64,000 nt of DNA from JBBRHQ01 sp963738305 (GTDB lineage: Bacteria > Actinomycetota > Thermoleophilia > Solirubrobacterales > 70-9), in the NCBI GenBank assembly GCA_963738305.1, contig CAVTVU010000001.1, positions 930,001-994,000 of the forward strand, given 5' to 3'. Both the position numbers and the translations under genes were made by a program. This document shows positions 26,177-34,676 of this stretch, piece after piece. The notes beneath the pieces were generated by a model. The model saw nothing but the letters and a program-made list of their open reading frames with translations. It was not told the origin of the DNA and made no database searches. Position 1 is the first letter of the stretch, and every line of letters begins with the position of its first letter.

Positions 26177-26554
26177 GTGCACGAGCTTTCGATAGCCCAA
26201 TCGATCCTCACCGTCACCGAGCGCCACGCGGCGGGGCGCCCCGTGGAGCGGGTGGAGGTGAAGGTCGGTCACCTGCGCCAGGTGGTGCCCTCGGCCCTCG
26301 AGTTCGCCTTCGACCTGCTCGTGGAGGGCACGGCGCTTGACGGGGCCGAGCTGACGATCGAGGAGGTCCCGGCCCGTGGCCGCTGCCGGCGCTGCGACTC
26401 CGAGACGATGCTCTCGAGCTTCCCGCTCGCCTGCGCGCGCTGCGGTTCGACCGACTTGGAGCTGGTGGCCGGCGAGGAGCTCTTGGTGGAGGCCCTGGTG
26501 ATCGAGGAAACAGACGTGCAGGAGTTCGAGGGAGCAACGACGACTGGAGGTTGA
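26177..26554 (+). CDS. hypA: Nickel metallochaperone HypA
   Basis: A 125-aa nickel-insertion protein. The N-terminal MHELSIAQSI carries the nickel-binding His2, and a zinc site is formed by two CxxC pairs (CRRC and CARC, about residues 73-76 and 91-94). It hands Ni to the large subunit with HypB. GTG start after GAGGA; the Shine-Dalgarno of the next gene (GGAGGTTGA) is embedded in its last codons. Confidence 0.95.
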   Translation: MHELSIAQSILTVTERHAAGRPVERVEVKVGHLRQVVPSALEFAFDLLVEGTALDGAELTIEEVPARGRCRRCDSETMLSSFPLACARCGSTDLELVAGEELLVEALVIEETDVQEFEGATTTGG

Positions 26555-26557
26555 GCG

Positions 26558-27628
26558 ATGGCGACCGCCGAGCAGCAAGCAGCACCGGCTGGAGTGGAGG
26601 AGGTTCACATCCTCTGGATCTCGGAGGGGATGAGCTGCGACGGCGACTCGGTCTCGATAACGGCGGCGGGGCAGCCCTCGATCGAGGACGTCCTGCTCGG
26701 CGCGGTCCCGGGCCTGCCCAAGGTCCACCTCCACAACAAGGTGCTCTCCCCGACGCTCGGCGGCGAGGAGTTCCTGAAGCCCTTCCGGGCGGCGGTCAAC
26801 GATCAGCTCGACGCCCCCTTCGTCCTGGTTATCGAGGGCTCGATCCCGAACGAGAAGATCAACGGCGAGGGCTACTGGACCTCGTTCGGCAACGACGAGG
26901 CGACTGGCGAGCCGCTGACCCTCGACTACTGGCTCGACAACCTCGCTCCGAAGGCCTGGGGGGTGGTCGCGATCGGCACCTGCGCGACATACGGCGGCAT
27001 CCACGCGATGGCCGGCAACCCGACCGGCTGCATGGGCCTCGCCGACTACCTGGGCTGGGACTTCCGCTCGGCCGGCGGCCTGCCGATCGTCAACGTCCCC
27101 GGTTGTCCGGTGCAGCCGGAGAACTTCATGGAGACCCTGACCTGGCTGCTCTACCAGGCGGCGGGCCTGGCGCCGACGATCCCGCTCGACGACGCCCTCC
27201 GCCCGCAGTGGATCTTCGGCAAGACCGTGCACGAAGGCTGCGATCGCGCCGGCTACTACGAGCAGGGGGACTTCGCCCACGACTACAACTCCCCCAAGTG
27301 CCAGGTGAAGATCGGCTGCTGGGGGCCGGTCGTCAACTGCAACGTGCCGAAGCGCGGCTGGATGGCGGGGATCGGCGGCTGCCCGAACGTGGGCGGGATC
27401 TGTATCGGCTGCACGATGCCGGGCTTCCCCGACAAGTTCATGCCGTTCATGGACGCGCCGCCGGGCGGCGGGGTCTCCTCCGCCCTGCAGGGCGCCTACG
27501 GCCCGATGATCCGCCGGCTGCGGGGGATCACCAACCGCACCGTCAACAAGGAGACCAAGTGGCGCCACAACCGCCCCGAGCTGACGACGGGATACGAGCC
27601 GCGCTGGGGGCAGGGCGGCAGGCCGTGA
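26558..27628 (+). CDS. hhyS: [NiFe]-hydrogenase small subunit, group 1h
   Basis: Electron-transfer subunit, 356 aa, no Tat signal. Near the N-terminus WISEGMSCDGDSV gives Cys27-x-x-Asp30 in place of the usual Cys-x-x-Cys for the proximal cluster, the known mark of group 1h (formerly group 5) oxygen-tolerant enzymes. Further cluster motifs follow: GTCATYGGIHAM, PGCPVQPEN, HEGCDRAGYYEQG, CQVKIGCWGPVVNCNVPKRG and CPNVGGICIGCTMPGFPD. It should pass electrons from H2 to the respiratory chain. It sits between hypA and the large subunit. Confidence 0.95.
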   Translation: MATAEQQAAPAGVEEVHILWISEGMSCDGDSVSITAAGQPSIEDVLLGAVPGLPKVHLHNKVLSPTLGGEEFLKPFRAAVNDQLDAPFVLVIEGSIPNEKINGEGYWTSFGNDEATGEPLTLDYWLDNLAPKAWGVVAIGTCATYGGIHAMAGNPTGCMGLADYLGWDFRSAGGLPIVNVPGCPVQPENFMETLTWLLYQAAGLAPTIPLDDALRPQWIFGKTVHEGCDRAGYYEQGDFAHDYNSPKCQVKIGCWGPVVNCNVPKRGWMAGIGGCPNVGGICIGCTMPGFPDKFMPFMDAPPGGGVSSALQGAYGPMIRRLRGITNRTVNKETKWRHNRPELTTGYEPRWGQGGRP

Positions 27629-27682
27629 GCGACGGCCGCAGGAGATCGGCGTGAGCACCCACCCCAAGAGGAGAAGCTAGGA

Positions 27683-29473
27683 ATGGCAACCAGAGAGACA
27701 GTCAAGCCGGAAGCCGGAAACGTCGTCGACATGTCCTGGGACCCGATCACCAGGATCGTCGGCAACCTCGGCATCTACACGAAGGTCGATTTCGACAACA
27801 ACGAGGTGATCTCGTGCAAGTCGACCTCATCGATGTTCCGCGGCTACAGCGTCTTCATGAAGGGCAAGGACCCGCGCGACGCCCACTTCATCACCAGCCG
27901 GATCTGCGGCATCTGCGGGGACAACCACGCCGTCTGCTCCTGCTACGCGCAGCAGATGGCATACGGGGTGAAGCCGCCGCCGCTGGGCGAGTGGATTGTC
28001 AACCTCGGCGAAGCGGCCGAGTACATCTTCGACCACATCATCTTCCAGGACAACCTGGTCTTCGTCGACTTCTGCGAGCAGATGGTCAAGGAGACGAACC
28101 CCAGCCTGCTGGAGAAGGCCGAGAAGACCGAGGCGCCGGGCGCGAGCGTCCACGGCTACCGCACCATCGCCGACATCATGCGCTCCTACAACCCGTTCGT
28201 CGGCGAGACCTACAAGGAAGCGCTCCAGATGAGCAGGATCGGGCGGGAGATGATCTGCCTGATGGAGGGACGCCACGTCCACCCATCGACGATCTACCCG
28301 GGCGGGGTCGGCACGGTGGCGACCCCGACCCTGTTCACCGACTACCTCAGCCGGCTGCTGCGCACGCTCGACTTCATCAAGTCTGCCGTGGCGATGAACG
28401 ACGACGTCTTCGACTTCTTCTATGAGGCCCTGCCGGGCTACGAAGAGGTGGGGCGGCGGCGGATCCTGCTCGGCTGCTGGGGGGCGTTCAACAACCCCGA
28501 CCACGTCAACTACCGCTACACCGACATGAACGACTGGGGCAACGAGATGTTCGTCACCCCCGGGGTCGTCGTGGACGGCGAGCTGGTCACCACGGACCTG
28601 GTCGACATCAACCTCGGGATCCGGATCATGCTCGGCTCCTCCTACTACCAGGACTGGACCGGCGAGGAGACCTTCGTCGAGAAGGACCCACTCGGAAACC
28701 CGGTCGACAAGCGCCACCCCTGGAACCAGACGACGATCCCCCAGCCGCAGAAGCGCGACCTCGACGGCGGCAACTACTCCTGGGTGATGAGCCCCCGCTG
28801 GCATGACAAGCGAACCGGCGACTTCCTCGCCCTCGACACGGGCGGCGGTGCGCTGGCCCGCCTTTGGGCGACGGCGCTCGCCAACAAGGTCGACACCCCC
28901 TACGTGAAGGCGACCGGCGACGGGGTCCAGATCAACCTGCCGAAGACCCCCAACACGCCCGAGCAGACGATCAAGTGGGAGATCCCGAAGTGGTCGAACG
29001 CGATCGAACGCGACCGGGCGCGAATCTACTTCGTGGCCTACGCGGCCGGGATGGCCTTCCACTTCCTCGACCGGGCGATGACGGAGGTGCGCAGCGGGCA
29101 GACCAAGGTGTTCGAGGACTTCGACGTCCCCGACGAGGCGATCGGCTGCGGCTTCCACGAGGCTGTGCGCGGGGTCCTCTCGCACCACCTGGTAATCCGC
29201 GACGGCAAGATCGCCAACTACCACCCCTATCCCCCGACCCCGTGGAACGGCAGCCCGACCGACTCCTACGGCACCCCCGGCCCGTACGAGGACGCCGTGA
29301 TGGGCCAGCCGATCTTCGAGGAGAACTCGCGGGACGACTTCCGCGGGATCGACATCATGCGCGCGGTGCGCTCCTTCGACCCCTGCCTGCCCTGCGGGGT
29401 GCACATGTACCTCGGCAAGGGCAAGACGCTGCGCGAGGTCCACTCGCCGATGTTCGGCGAGCACGGCGGCTGA
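27683..29473 (+). CDS. hhyL: [NiFe]-hydrogenase large subunit, group 1h
   Basis: Catalytic subunit, 596 aa. The L1 motif RICGICGDNHAVC supplies Cys75 and Cys78, and the L2 motif DPCLPCGVH supplies Cys568 and Cys571; together these ligate Ni and Fe. After His574 there are 22 residues (starting MYLGKG) that the maturation protease would remove. It oxidises H2 at very low concentration in the presence of O2, as established for this group in soil actinobacteria. Shine-Dalgarno GAGGAGA precedes ATG 27683; 54 nt separate it from the small subunit. Confidence 0.96.
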   Translation: MATRETVKPEAGNVVDMSWDPITRIVGNLGIYTKVDFDNNEVISCKSTSSMFRGYSVFMKGKDPRDAHFITSRICGICGDNHAVCSCYAQQMAYGVKPPPLGEWIVNLGEAAEYIFDHIIFQDNLVFVDFCEQMVKETNPSLLEKAEKTEAPGASVHGYRTIADIMRSYNPFVGETYKEALQMSRIGREMICLMEGRHVHPSTIYPGGVGTVATPTLFTDYLSRLLRTLDFIKSAVAMNDDVFDFFYEALPGYEEVGRRRILLGCWGAFNNPDHVNYRYTDMNDWGNEMFVTPGVVVDGELVTTDLVDINLGIRIMLGSSYYQDWTGEETFVEKDPLGNPVDKRHPWNQTTIPQPQKRDLDGGNYSWVMSPRWHDKRTGDFLALDTGGGALARLWATALANKVDTPYVKATGDGVQINLPKTPNTPEQTIKWEIPKWSNAIERDRARIYFVAYAAGMAFHFLDRAMTEVRSGQTKVFEDFDVPDEAIGCGFHEAVRGVLSHHLVIRDGKIANYHPYPPTPWNGSPTDSYGTPGPYEDAVMGQPIFEENSRDDFRGIDIMRAVRSFDPCLPCGVHMYLGKGKTLREVHSPMFGEHGG

Positions 29474-29485
29474 GGGCGCGGGGCC

Positions 29486-30356
29486 TTGGAGGACACCGAG
29501 GCAAGAGAGCTGGTGGGGCGGGTCGAGGGGCTGCTCGCCGAGCTGGAGTCGCTTCCCGATCCGCAGGCCCGCGAGACCGCGAGCCAGACGGTCGCGGCCC
29601 TGCTCGACCTCTACGGGGAGGGGCTGGGGCGGATCGCCGCGGGGCTCTCTGCCGAGCAGGCCGCCTCGCTCGAGGACGACGAGCTGGTCTCCCACCTGCT
29701 CCTCCTGCACGGCCTCCATCCCGTCCCGCTCGAGGCCCGCGTGAAGGGGGCGCTGGAGGAGGTCGGCCCCTACCTCTCCTCCCACGGCGGAGGCGTCGAG
29801 CTGCGTGGGATCGAGGACGGAGTCGTTCGACTGGCGCTGGAGGGCAGCTGCAGTGGCTGCCCCTCCTCCACGATGACCCTGAAGCTGGCGATCGAGGACG
29901 CGATCCAGCGCGCGGCGCCCGAGATCGAGCGGGTCGAGGCCGAGGGGGAGCAGCCGGCGCCGGCCGCGGGCAACGGGCAGCTGATCCAGCTCGCGCCGCC
30001 CGGGCGGCGCGCCCGCTGCCGCAGATGGGAACGGCGCCGCGTGGGCGGGCGCCGGCGCGATGTCCGAGCTGGCGGCCGGCGAGCCGCGGTGCCGGCAGGT
30101 GGGCGGGGAGGAGATCCTCTTCCTGCGCCTGGCCGGCGAGCTCTACGCTTACCGGCCCGCCTGCCCGGGCTGCGAGGCCTCGCTCGAAGGCGCCGGGCTG
30201 GATGGGACCGCTTTGGTCTGCGCCGGGTGCGGCAACCGCTACGACGTGCTGCGGGCCGGCCGCTGCCTCGACCACCCCGCGCTCCACCTCGAGCCGGTTC
30301 CCCTGCTCAGCGACGAGGAGGGGCAGGTGCGGATCGCCCTGCCCGCGCCGGCCTGA
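29486..30356 (+). CDS. NifU-domain plus Rieske-like domain protein (frame break in linker)
   Basis: Start is TTG 29486, 12 nt after the large subunit. Residues 1-85 are helical; residues 86-160 are a NifU C-terminal domain with CSGCPSS. After LIQLAP (about 29998) the frame changes, and the second part continues DGNGAAWAGAGAMSELAAG into a Rieske-type domain with CPGC and CAGC plus an RYDV/CLDHP segment, ending at 30356. Removing one C from a C run at about 29998 joins the two as one protein, as in related actinobacterial operons. An ATG at 30060 could instead start a separate 98-aa Rieske protein. Role: cluster delivery or electron transfer for the hydrogenase. Confidence 0.75.
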
Positions 30357-30360
30357 AGCC

Positions 30361-31071
30361 ATGGGCGGCCAGTCCGAGAACGGGTCCGGATCGCGGCTGG
30401 CGAGGCTGGCGCAGCGCGGCGCGGGCGGAGCTGCTCCGGCGGGCTCCGCCGAAGCGGAGGAGCGCTGCGAGCTGTGCGGCGCGCCGCTCCCGCCCGAGCA
30501 CCGCCACCTGCTCGACCTCCGAAGCCGGGAGCTGATGTGCTCCTGCCGCGCCTGCTCGACGCTGTTCGACCGCGATGCCGCCGGCGGCGAGCACTTCAGG
30601 CTCGTCGGGGACCGCCTGCTCCGCCTCGACGATCTCGAGATGAGCGAGGCAGCCTGGGAGGAGCTGCGGATCCCGGTCGAGATCGCCTTCTTCTTCCGCA
30701 ACAGCGCCGAGGACCGCGTCGTCGCCTACTACCCGGGGCCGATGGGGCCCACCGAGTCCCAGCTGGGCCTCGAGGCCTGGGATCGGCTCGAGGCGGACAA
30801 CCCGGTGCTGGCGACGATGCTCCCCGACGTCGAGGCACTGCTGGTCAACCGCGCCCGCGGCGCTCGCCGCCAGTGGCTGGTCGGCGTGGACGAGTGCTAC
30901 CGGCTCACCGGGCTGATCCGGATGCGCTGGAAGGGCCTCGGCGGCGGCCGGCAGGTATGGGAGGAGATCGACGCCTTCTTCGACGAACTCGACCGGCGCG
31001 CCAAGCCGCCCCCGGAGGGGGCCTCGAGGATGCAAGCGACCGCCGCGGCCCCCGTGCCCGGCAGGAGGTGA
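30361..31071 (+). CDS. DUF5947-type hydrogenase accessory protein
   Basis: A 236-aa protein that I recognise as the DUF5947 family, found beside group 1h hydrogenases in actinobacteria. It has CELCGAPLPPEHRH near residue 37 and CSCRACSTLFD near 60, a four-Cys metal site. The second half is conserved and rich in aromatic and acidic residues (AFFFRNSAEDRVVAYYPGPMG, EADNPVLATMLPDVEALL, WKGLGGG). The function is unknown; an Fe-S or zinc protein of maturation is likely. ATG lies 4 nt after the previous stop. Confidence 0.82.
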   Translation: MGGQSENGSGSRLARLAQRGAGGAAPAGSAEAEERCELCGAPLPPEHRHLLDLRSRELMCSCRACSTLFDRDAAGGEHFRLVGDRLLRLDDLEMSEAAWEELRIPVEIAFFFRNSAEDRVVAYYPGPMGPTESQLGLEAWDRLEADNPVLATMLPDVEALLVNRARGARRQWLVGVDECYRLTGLIRMRWKGLGGGRQVWEEIDAFFDELDRRAKPPPEGASRMQATAAAPVPGRR

Positions 31072-31076
31072 AGGAG

Positions 31077-31274
31077 ATGGCACCACAGGACAAGCCGGCG
31101 GCGGACGCCCCCGCGCACACGCCGGGCATCAAGCAGGGCAACTCGATCGGCAACTACGGGCGGCAGGGCGGCCACAACGCGGACGGCACCTCGGACGCGC
31201 GGCGCTCGACCGGGGTCAACCCGAAGGGCCGCCAGCCGATCGACCCGAGCATGCCGAACCTCTCACCGGCCTGA
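31077..31274 (+). CDS. 65-aa hydrogenase-operon protein of unknown function
   Basis: Very hydrophilic small protein with a strong Shine-Dalgarno (AGGAGGTGAAGGAG) before ATG 31077. It has no Cys and no membrane segment. The middle reads GNSIGNYGRQGGHNADGTSD and the end GRQPIDPSMPNLSPA, segments that look conserved rather than random. It may be a disordered clamp, linker or assembly factor. I know no named family. Confidence 0.7.
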   Translation: MAPQDKPAADAPAHTPGIKQGNSIGNYGRQGGHNADGTSDARRSTGVNPKGRQPIDPSMPNLSPA

Positions 31275-31282
31275 GCGGACGG

Positions 31283-31957
31283 TTGGCGGCGAACCCTCAG
31301 AGCGTCGTGCCCGGCCCCGGCTCGATCCCGGAGCTGGACTTCCGGGTCGAGGGCGCACGCACGCAGGACCCCGGCGCGCTCCCGACCATCCTCTTCGAGC
31401 TGCGGATCGAAAGCCTCGGCGGGCACCCCGTGCGCTCGGTGCTGCTCGACACGCAGGTGCAGATCGCCGCTCGCCGGCGACGGTACGAGCCGACTGACAC
31501 CGAGCGCCTCACCGACCTCTTCGGCGCCCCCGAGAGCTGGAGCACGACGCTGCGGACGCTGCCCTGGATGCGCACGACCACGGTGGTGCCCCCGTTCGAG
31601 GGAAGCACGTCGATCGAGCTGCCGCTGCCCTGCAGCTACGACCTCGAGGTGATCGCCAACCGCTACTTCGGCGGGCTCTCCGCAGGCACCGTGCCGCTCG
31701 AGTTCCTGTTCAGCGGCACCGTGCTCTACGCCGGCACCGGCGGCGCGCTACAGGCCTCGCGGGTCTCGTGGGAGAAGGAGGCCTCCTTCGAGCTGCCGGT
31801 GAGCCTCTGGCAGCAGACGCTCGAGCGCCACTTCCCCGGCAGTGCCTGGATCCGGGTCAGCCAGGCGACCCACCGCCGCCTGGAGGCCGAGCGCGCCCGC
31901 CGCGGCGAGGCCGACCTGGAGGGGACGCTCGCCTCGCTGATCGGGGAGGGCCCGTGA
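31283..31957 (+). CDS. DUF6084-type hydrogenase accessory protein
   Basis: A 224-aa protein of a family (DUF6084) that co-occurs with actinobacterial hydrogenases. TTG start 31283. Residues about 18-140 have alternating beta-strand patterns (LRIESLGGHPVRSVLL, VQIAARRRRYEP, TTVVPPFEGSTSIELPLPCSYDLEV), like an Ig-type sandwich; the last part is helical. No catalytic motif. The stop overlaps the GTG of the next gene. Probably structural or a maturation factor. Confidence 0.75.
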   Translation: MAANPQSVVPGPGSIPELDFRVEGARTQDPGALPTILFELRIESLGGHPVRSVLLDTQVQIAARRRRYEPTDTERLTDLFGAPESWSTTLRTLPWMRTTTVVPPFEGSTSIELPLPCSYDLEVIANRYFGGLSAGTVPLEFLFSGTVLYAGTGGALQASRVSWEKEASFELPVSLWQQTLERHFPGSAWIRVSQATHRRLEAERARRGEADLEGTLASLIGEGP

Positions 31958-32973
31958 GCGCCGATCCGGTGCGGACGATCGCCGACGCCGTCCTCTATGA
32001 GGGCTACATCCTCTGGCCCTATCGCCGCTCGGCGCTGAAGAACCAGCGCCGCTGGACCTTCGGCGGCGTCCATCCCCGTGGCCACTGGCGGGGCCACGAG
32101 GACGATCGCTGGCTGATCCGCGCCCAGGTGCTGCTCGAGGCCTCAGATGAGGCGGAGCTCGGGGTGGAGGTCCGCTTCCTCCACGTGGTCCGGCGCCAGG
32201 TTCTTCAACGGACTCACGCAGGCCTCGAGCCGGTCGAGGAGCTGGAGGTGGAAGGCGAGCGCCATCTGAGCTGGGAGGAGGCGAGCGAGCGGGAGGTCCC
32301 GTTCCCGCCGACTCGCCTTGACGATCTTGGCGCGGGCCGCTCGATTCCGATCTCGATCCCCGCCGGAAGCGAGGCCGAGGAGCTCCGCGAGGCGGGGTCC
32401 ACCGTCTCGGCCGGAACGGTCCTGCGGAGCTGGGAGGAGCTCGAGGGCTCGCTCACCCTCCGGGCCGAGCGCCTGCGGGAAGGCCTTCACCGCCTCACGA
32501 TGACCCTCGCCAACACGACGTCCTGGGATGGCGGAGCGCGAGAGGGCGCGCTGAAGCAGACGTTCTGCTCGGCCCACGCGATCCTCCATTGCCCTGGTGG
32601 GCGCTTCGTCTCGCTGACCGATCCACCGGAAGGCCTGAGCAAGGACGCTGCGCAGTGCGGCAATGACGGGGTCTGGCCGGTGTTGGTCGGGGGACCCGAG
32701 GATCGGGAGACGATGCTCGTTTCGCCGATCATCCTCCCCGACCATCCAAGGGTCGCGGACGAGAGTCCCGGCGATCTCTTCGACGGGGGCGAGATCGACC
32801 AGCTCCTCACCCTCAACATCCTCGCCCTCACCGAGGAGGAGAAGGAGGAGATGCGGCGCACCGATCCCAGGGCGCGGGAGATCCTCGAGCGGACCGAGGC
32901 ACTTTCCGGCGAGGAGCTGCTACGCCTGCACGGCACGATCCGCGAGCTTCGCGTCGCGCGGGAGCCCAGATGA
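31954..32973 (+). CDS. 339-aa hydrogenase accessory protein
   Basis: Conserved companion of group 1h operons, without a named activity that I know. GTG start 31954. The N-terminal LYEGYILWPYRRSALKNQRRW and the segment SPIILPDHPRVADESPGDLFDGGEIDQLLTLNILALTEEEK (read here in parts) are typical of the family. It is soluble and acidic. It overlaps its neighbours by 4 bp on each side, which suggests stoichiometric synthesis. Confidence 0.72.
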   Translation: MSADPVRTIADAVLYEGYILWPYRRSALKNQRRWTFGGVHPRGHWRGHEDDRWLIRAQVLLEASDEAELGVEVRFLHVVRRQVLQRTHAGLEPVEELEVEGERHLSWEEASEREVPFPPTRLDDLGAGRSIPISIPAGSEAEELREAGSTVSAGTVLRSWEELEGSLTLRAERLREGLHRLTMTLANTTSWDGGAREGALKQTFCSAHAILHCPGGRFVSLTDPPEGLSKDAAQCGNDGVWPVLVGGPEDRETMLVSPIILPDHPRVADESPGDLFDGGEIDQLLTLNILALTEEEKEEMRRTDPRAREILERTEALSGEELLRLHGTIRELRVAREPR

Positions 32974-33827
32974 GGCCGGGGGAACCTGCCCCTGGCCCCG
33001 GCGATTGGTCCGGCACCCCCTGGGAGGAGCTGGAGCGCCCCGGGCCTGATTCCGTGGAGATCAACGGGGTCGAGGTCCGCCGCGGCAGCAGGGTGAAGCT
33101 CCGGCCGCGCACCCGCGGCGACGCCTTCGACGGCGCTTTGGCCGGGCGCACGGCGGTGGTGGAGAAGGTCGAGCAGGACATGGAGGGACAGGTGAAGCTG
33201 GCGGTGGTGGTGGAGGACGATCCCGGCCGCGACCTGGGCGCGCAGCGCCAGCCCGGGCATCGCTTCTTCTTCGAGCTCGACGAGGTCGAACCGCTCGGCC
33301 CCGCGCCGGCTGCCGAGCCCTCGACCCGCGTCCTGATCGCCGGGATCGGCAACGTCTTTCTCGGTGACGACGGCTTCGGCGTGGCGCTCGCCAACCGCCT
33401 CGCCGCAAGCGAGCTTTTCCCCGGGGTCGAGGTTGCCGACTTCGGCATCCGCGGCATGGACCTCGCCTGGGCGATGCAGGAGGGCTATGACGCCGTGATC
33501 CTGCTCGACGCGCTCCCCCGCGGAGGCGAGCCGGGGAGCCTCTACCTGCTCGAGCCCGAGGTGGAGGCGGGCGGGCGCCCGATCGACGCCCACGGAATGG
33601 ACCCCGTCACGGTCCTCTCGCTCGTCCACGCGCTCGGGGGGACGCCGCCGCGGACGCTCGTAATCGGCTGCGAGCCGGGCGAGCTGCCCGCCGATGGCGA
33701 GGAGATCGCGCCGGGCCTCTCGGAACCGGTGCGGACGGCGCTGGAGGAGGGGATGAGGTTGGTCGAAACGGCCCTGGAGGAGCTGGGCTCCGCCAGGCAG
33801 ACGCAGACGGAGAGGAGCCGAGGATGA
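32970..33827 (+). CDS. Hydrogenase maturation protease with an extra N-terminal domain
   Basis: A 285-aa two-domain protein. Residues 119-275 form a HyaD/HybD-type endopeptidase: GIGNVFLGDDGFG, then DFGIRGMDLAWAM and DAHGMDP supply the acidic/His residues that read the nickel site before cutting the large-subunit tail. Residues 1-110 form a separate beta-rich domain (SVEINGVEVRRGSRVKL, TAVVEKVEQD, VVVEDDPGRDLG, FFFELDEVEPL). Standard proteases are about 160 aa, so this is a fusion. ATG overlaps the previous TGA. Confidence 0.88.
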   Translation: MRPGEPAPGPGDWSGTPWEELERPGPDSVEINGVEVRRGSRVKLRPRTRGDAFDGALAGRTAVVEKVEQDMEGQVKLAVVVEDDPGRDLGAQRQPGHRFFFELDEVEPLGPAPAAEPSTRVLIAGIGNVFLGDDGFGVALANRLAASELFPGVEVADFGIRGMDLAWAMQEGYDAVILLDALPRGGEPGSLYLLEPEVEAGGRPIDAHGMDPVTVLSLVHALGGTPPRTLVIGCEPGELPADGEEIAPGLSEPVRTALEEGMRLVETALEELGSARQTQTERSRG

Positions 33828-33955
33828 GCGAGAAGACGATCAGCCCCGCCGCGCAGTGGTTCGCGGTGGTGGCGATAATGACGGCGATCGCCGCTGGGAT
33901 CGCCCTGCAGCTTCCCGAGCTGAAGCGCTACCTCAAGGTCAGGGCGATGTCCTAG
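33824..33955 (+). CDS. 43-aa single-pass membrane peptide (DUF6893-like)
   Basis: Starts at ATG 33824, overlapping the protease stop, and ends at TAG 33955. One hydrophobic helix, FAVVAIMTAIAAGIAL, is followed by an amphipathic basic tail (LPELKRYLKVRAM). It resembles the small proteins named DUF6893 in actinobacteria. As the only membrane segment in the operon, it may anchor the soluble hydrogenase near the quinone pool; this is inference. Confidence 0.75.
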   Translation: MSEKTISPAAQWFAVVAIMTAIAAGIALQLPELKRYLKVRAMS

Positions 33956-33998
33956 GCCGCGGCGAACGCGAGACGGCGAAGGACAGGACAGGAGTCAG

Positions 33999-34676
33999 AT
34001 GCACCGCACGAGGATCAAAGTCGCCGAGGGAGCGCTCGACGCGAACGAGACGATTGCCGAAGCGAACCGCGCCGACTTCGACCGCGCCTCGGTGCGGGTC
34101 GTGAACCTGATGAGCGCCCCCGGGGCCGGGAAGACGACGCTGCTGGAGCGCGTCCTCCCTGGGCTGAGGGCGAGACCCGGGGTGCTCGAGGGCGACGTGC
34201 AGGGCTCGCTCGACGCCGACCGGCTGGCCGCCGCGCACGTCCCGGTCGTCCAGCTCAACACCGCCGCCGGGTTCGGCGGCGAGTGCCACCTCGACGCGAA
34301 CATGGTCCGCTCGACGATCTCCGATCTGTCGCTCGACGTGATCGACCTGCTGGTGATCGAGAACGTCGGCAACCTCGTCTGCCCGGCCGAGTTCAGGGTG
34401 GGCGAGGACGCCAGGGTGATGATCTGCTCGGTCCCCGAGGGCGAGGACAAGCCGCTCAAGTACCCCTTGATGTTCCGCGCCTGCGAGCTGGTGGTGATCA
34501 ACAAGGTCGACCTGATCCCGCACCTGGACTTCGACCTCGAGCGGCTGCGGCAGAACATCGAGGCCGTCAACCCCGGGGTGCGGCAGATGGCGCTCAGCTC
34601 GAAGACCGGGGAGGGGACCGGGGAGTTCGGCGAATGGCTCGAGGCGGTCGCCACCCGGGAGGTCGCCGCCGCTTGA
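33999..34676 (+). CDS. hypB: Nickel-insertion GTPase HypB
   Basis: A 225-aa GTPase of the SIMIBI class. Walker A is SAPGAGKTT (Lys45), then EGDVQGSLDADR, the metal-site region NTAAGFGGECHLDA, GTPase motif VIENVGNLVCPAEF and specificity motif INKVDL. It lacks a His-rich N-terminal tail, so it is a chaperone rather than a nickel store. It works with HypA. Confidence 0.95.
   Translation: MHRTRIKVAEGALDANETIAEANRADFDRASVRVVNLMSAPGAGKTTLLERVLPGLRARPGVLEGDVQGSLDADRLAAAHVPVVQLNTAAGFGGECHLDANMVRSTISDLSLDVIDLLVIENVGNLVCPAEFRVGEDARVMICSVPEGEDKPLKYPLMFRACELVVINKVDLIPHLDFDLERLRQNIEAVNPGVRQMALSSKTGEGTGEFGEWLEAVATREVAAA

Noticed and set aside
25694..29785. Two antisense open frames of over 650 codons across the hydrogenase genes
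   Set aside because: Opposite strand to conserved subunit genes; no motifs, no ribosome sites.
30060..30356. Separate Rieske gene starting at ATG 30060
   Set aside because: Possible, but no Shine-Dalgarno precedes it and the linker residues upstream continue in its frame, favouring one fused protein.
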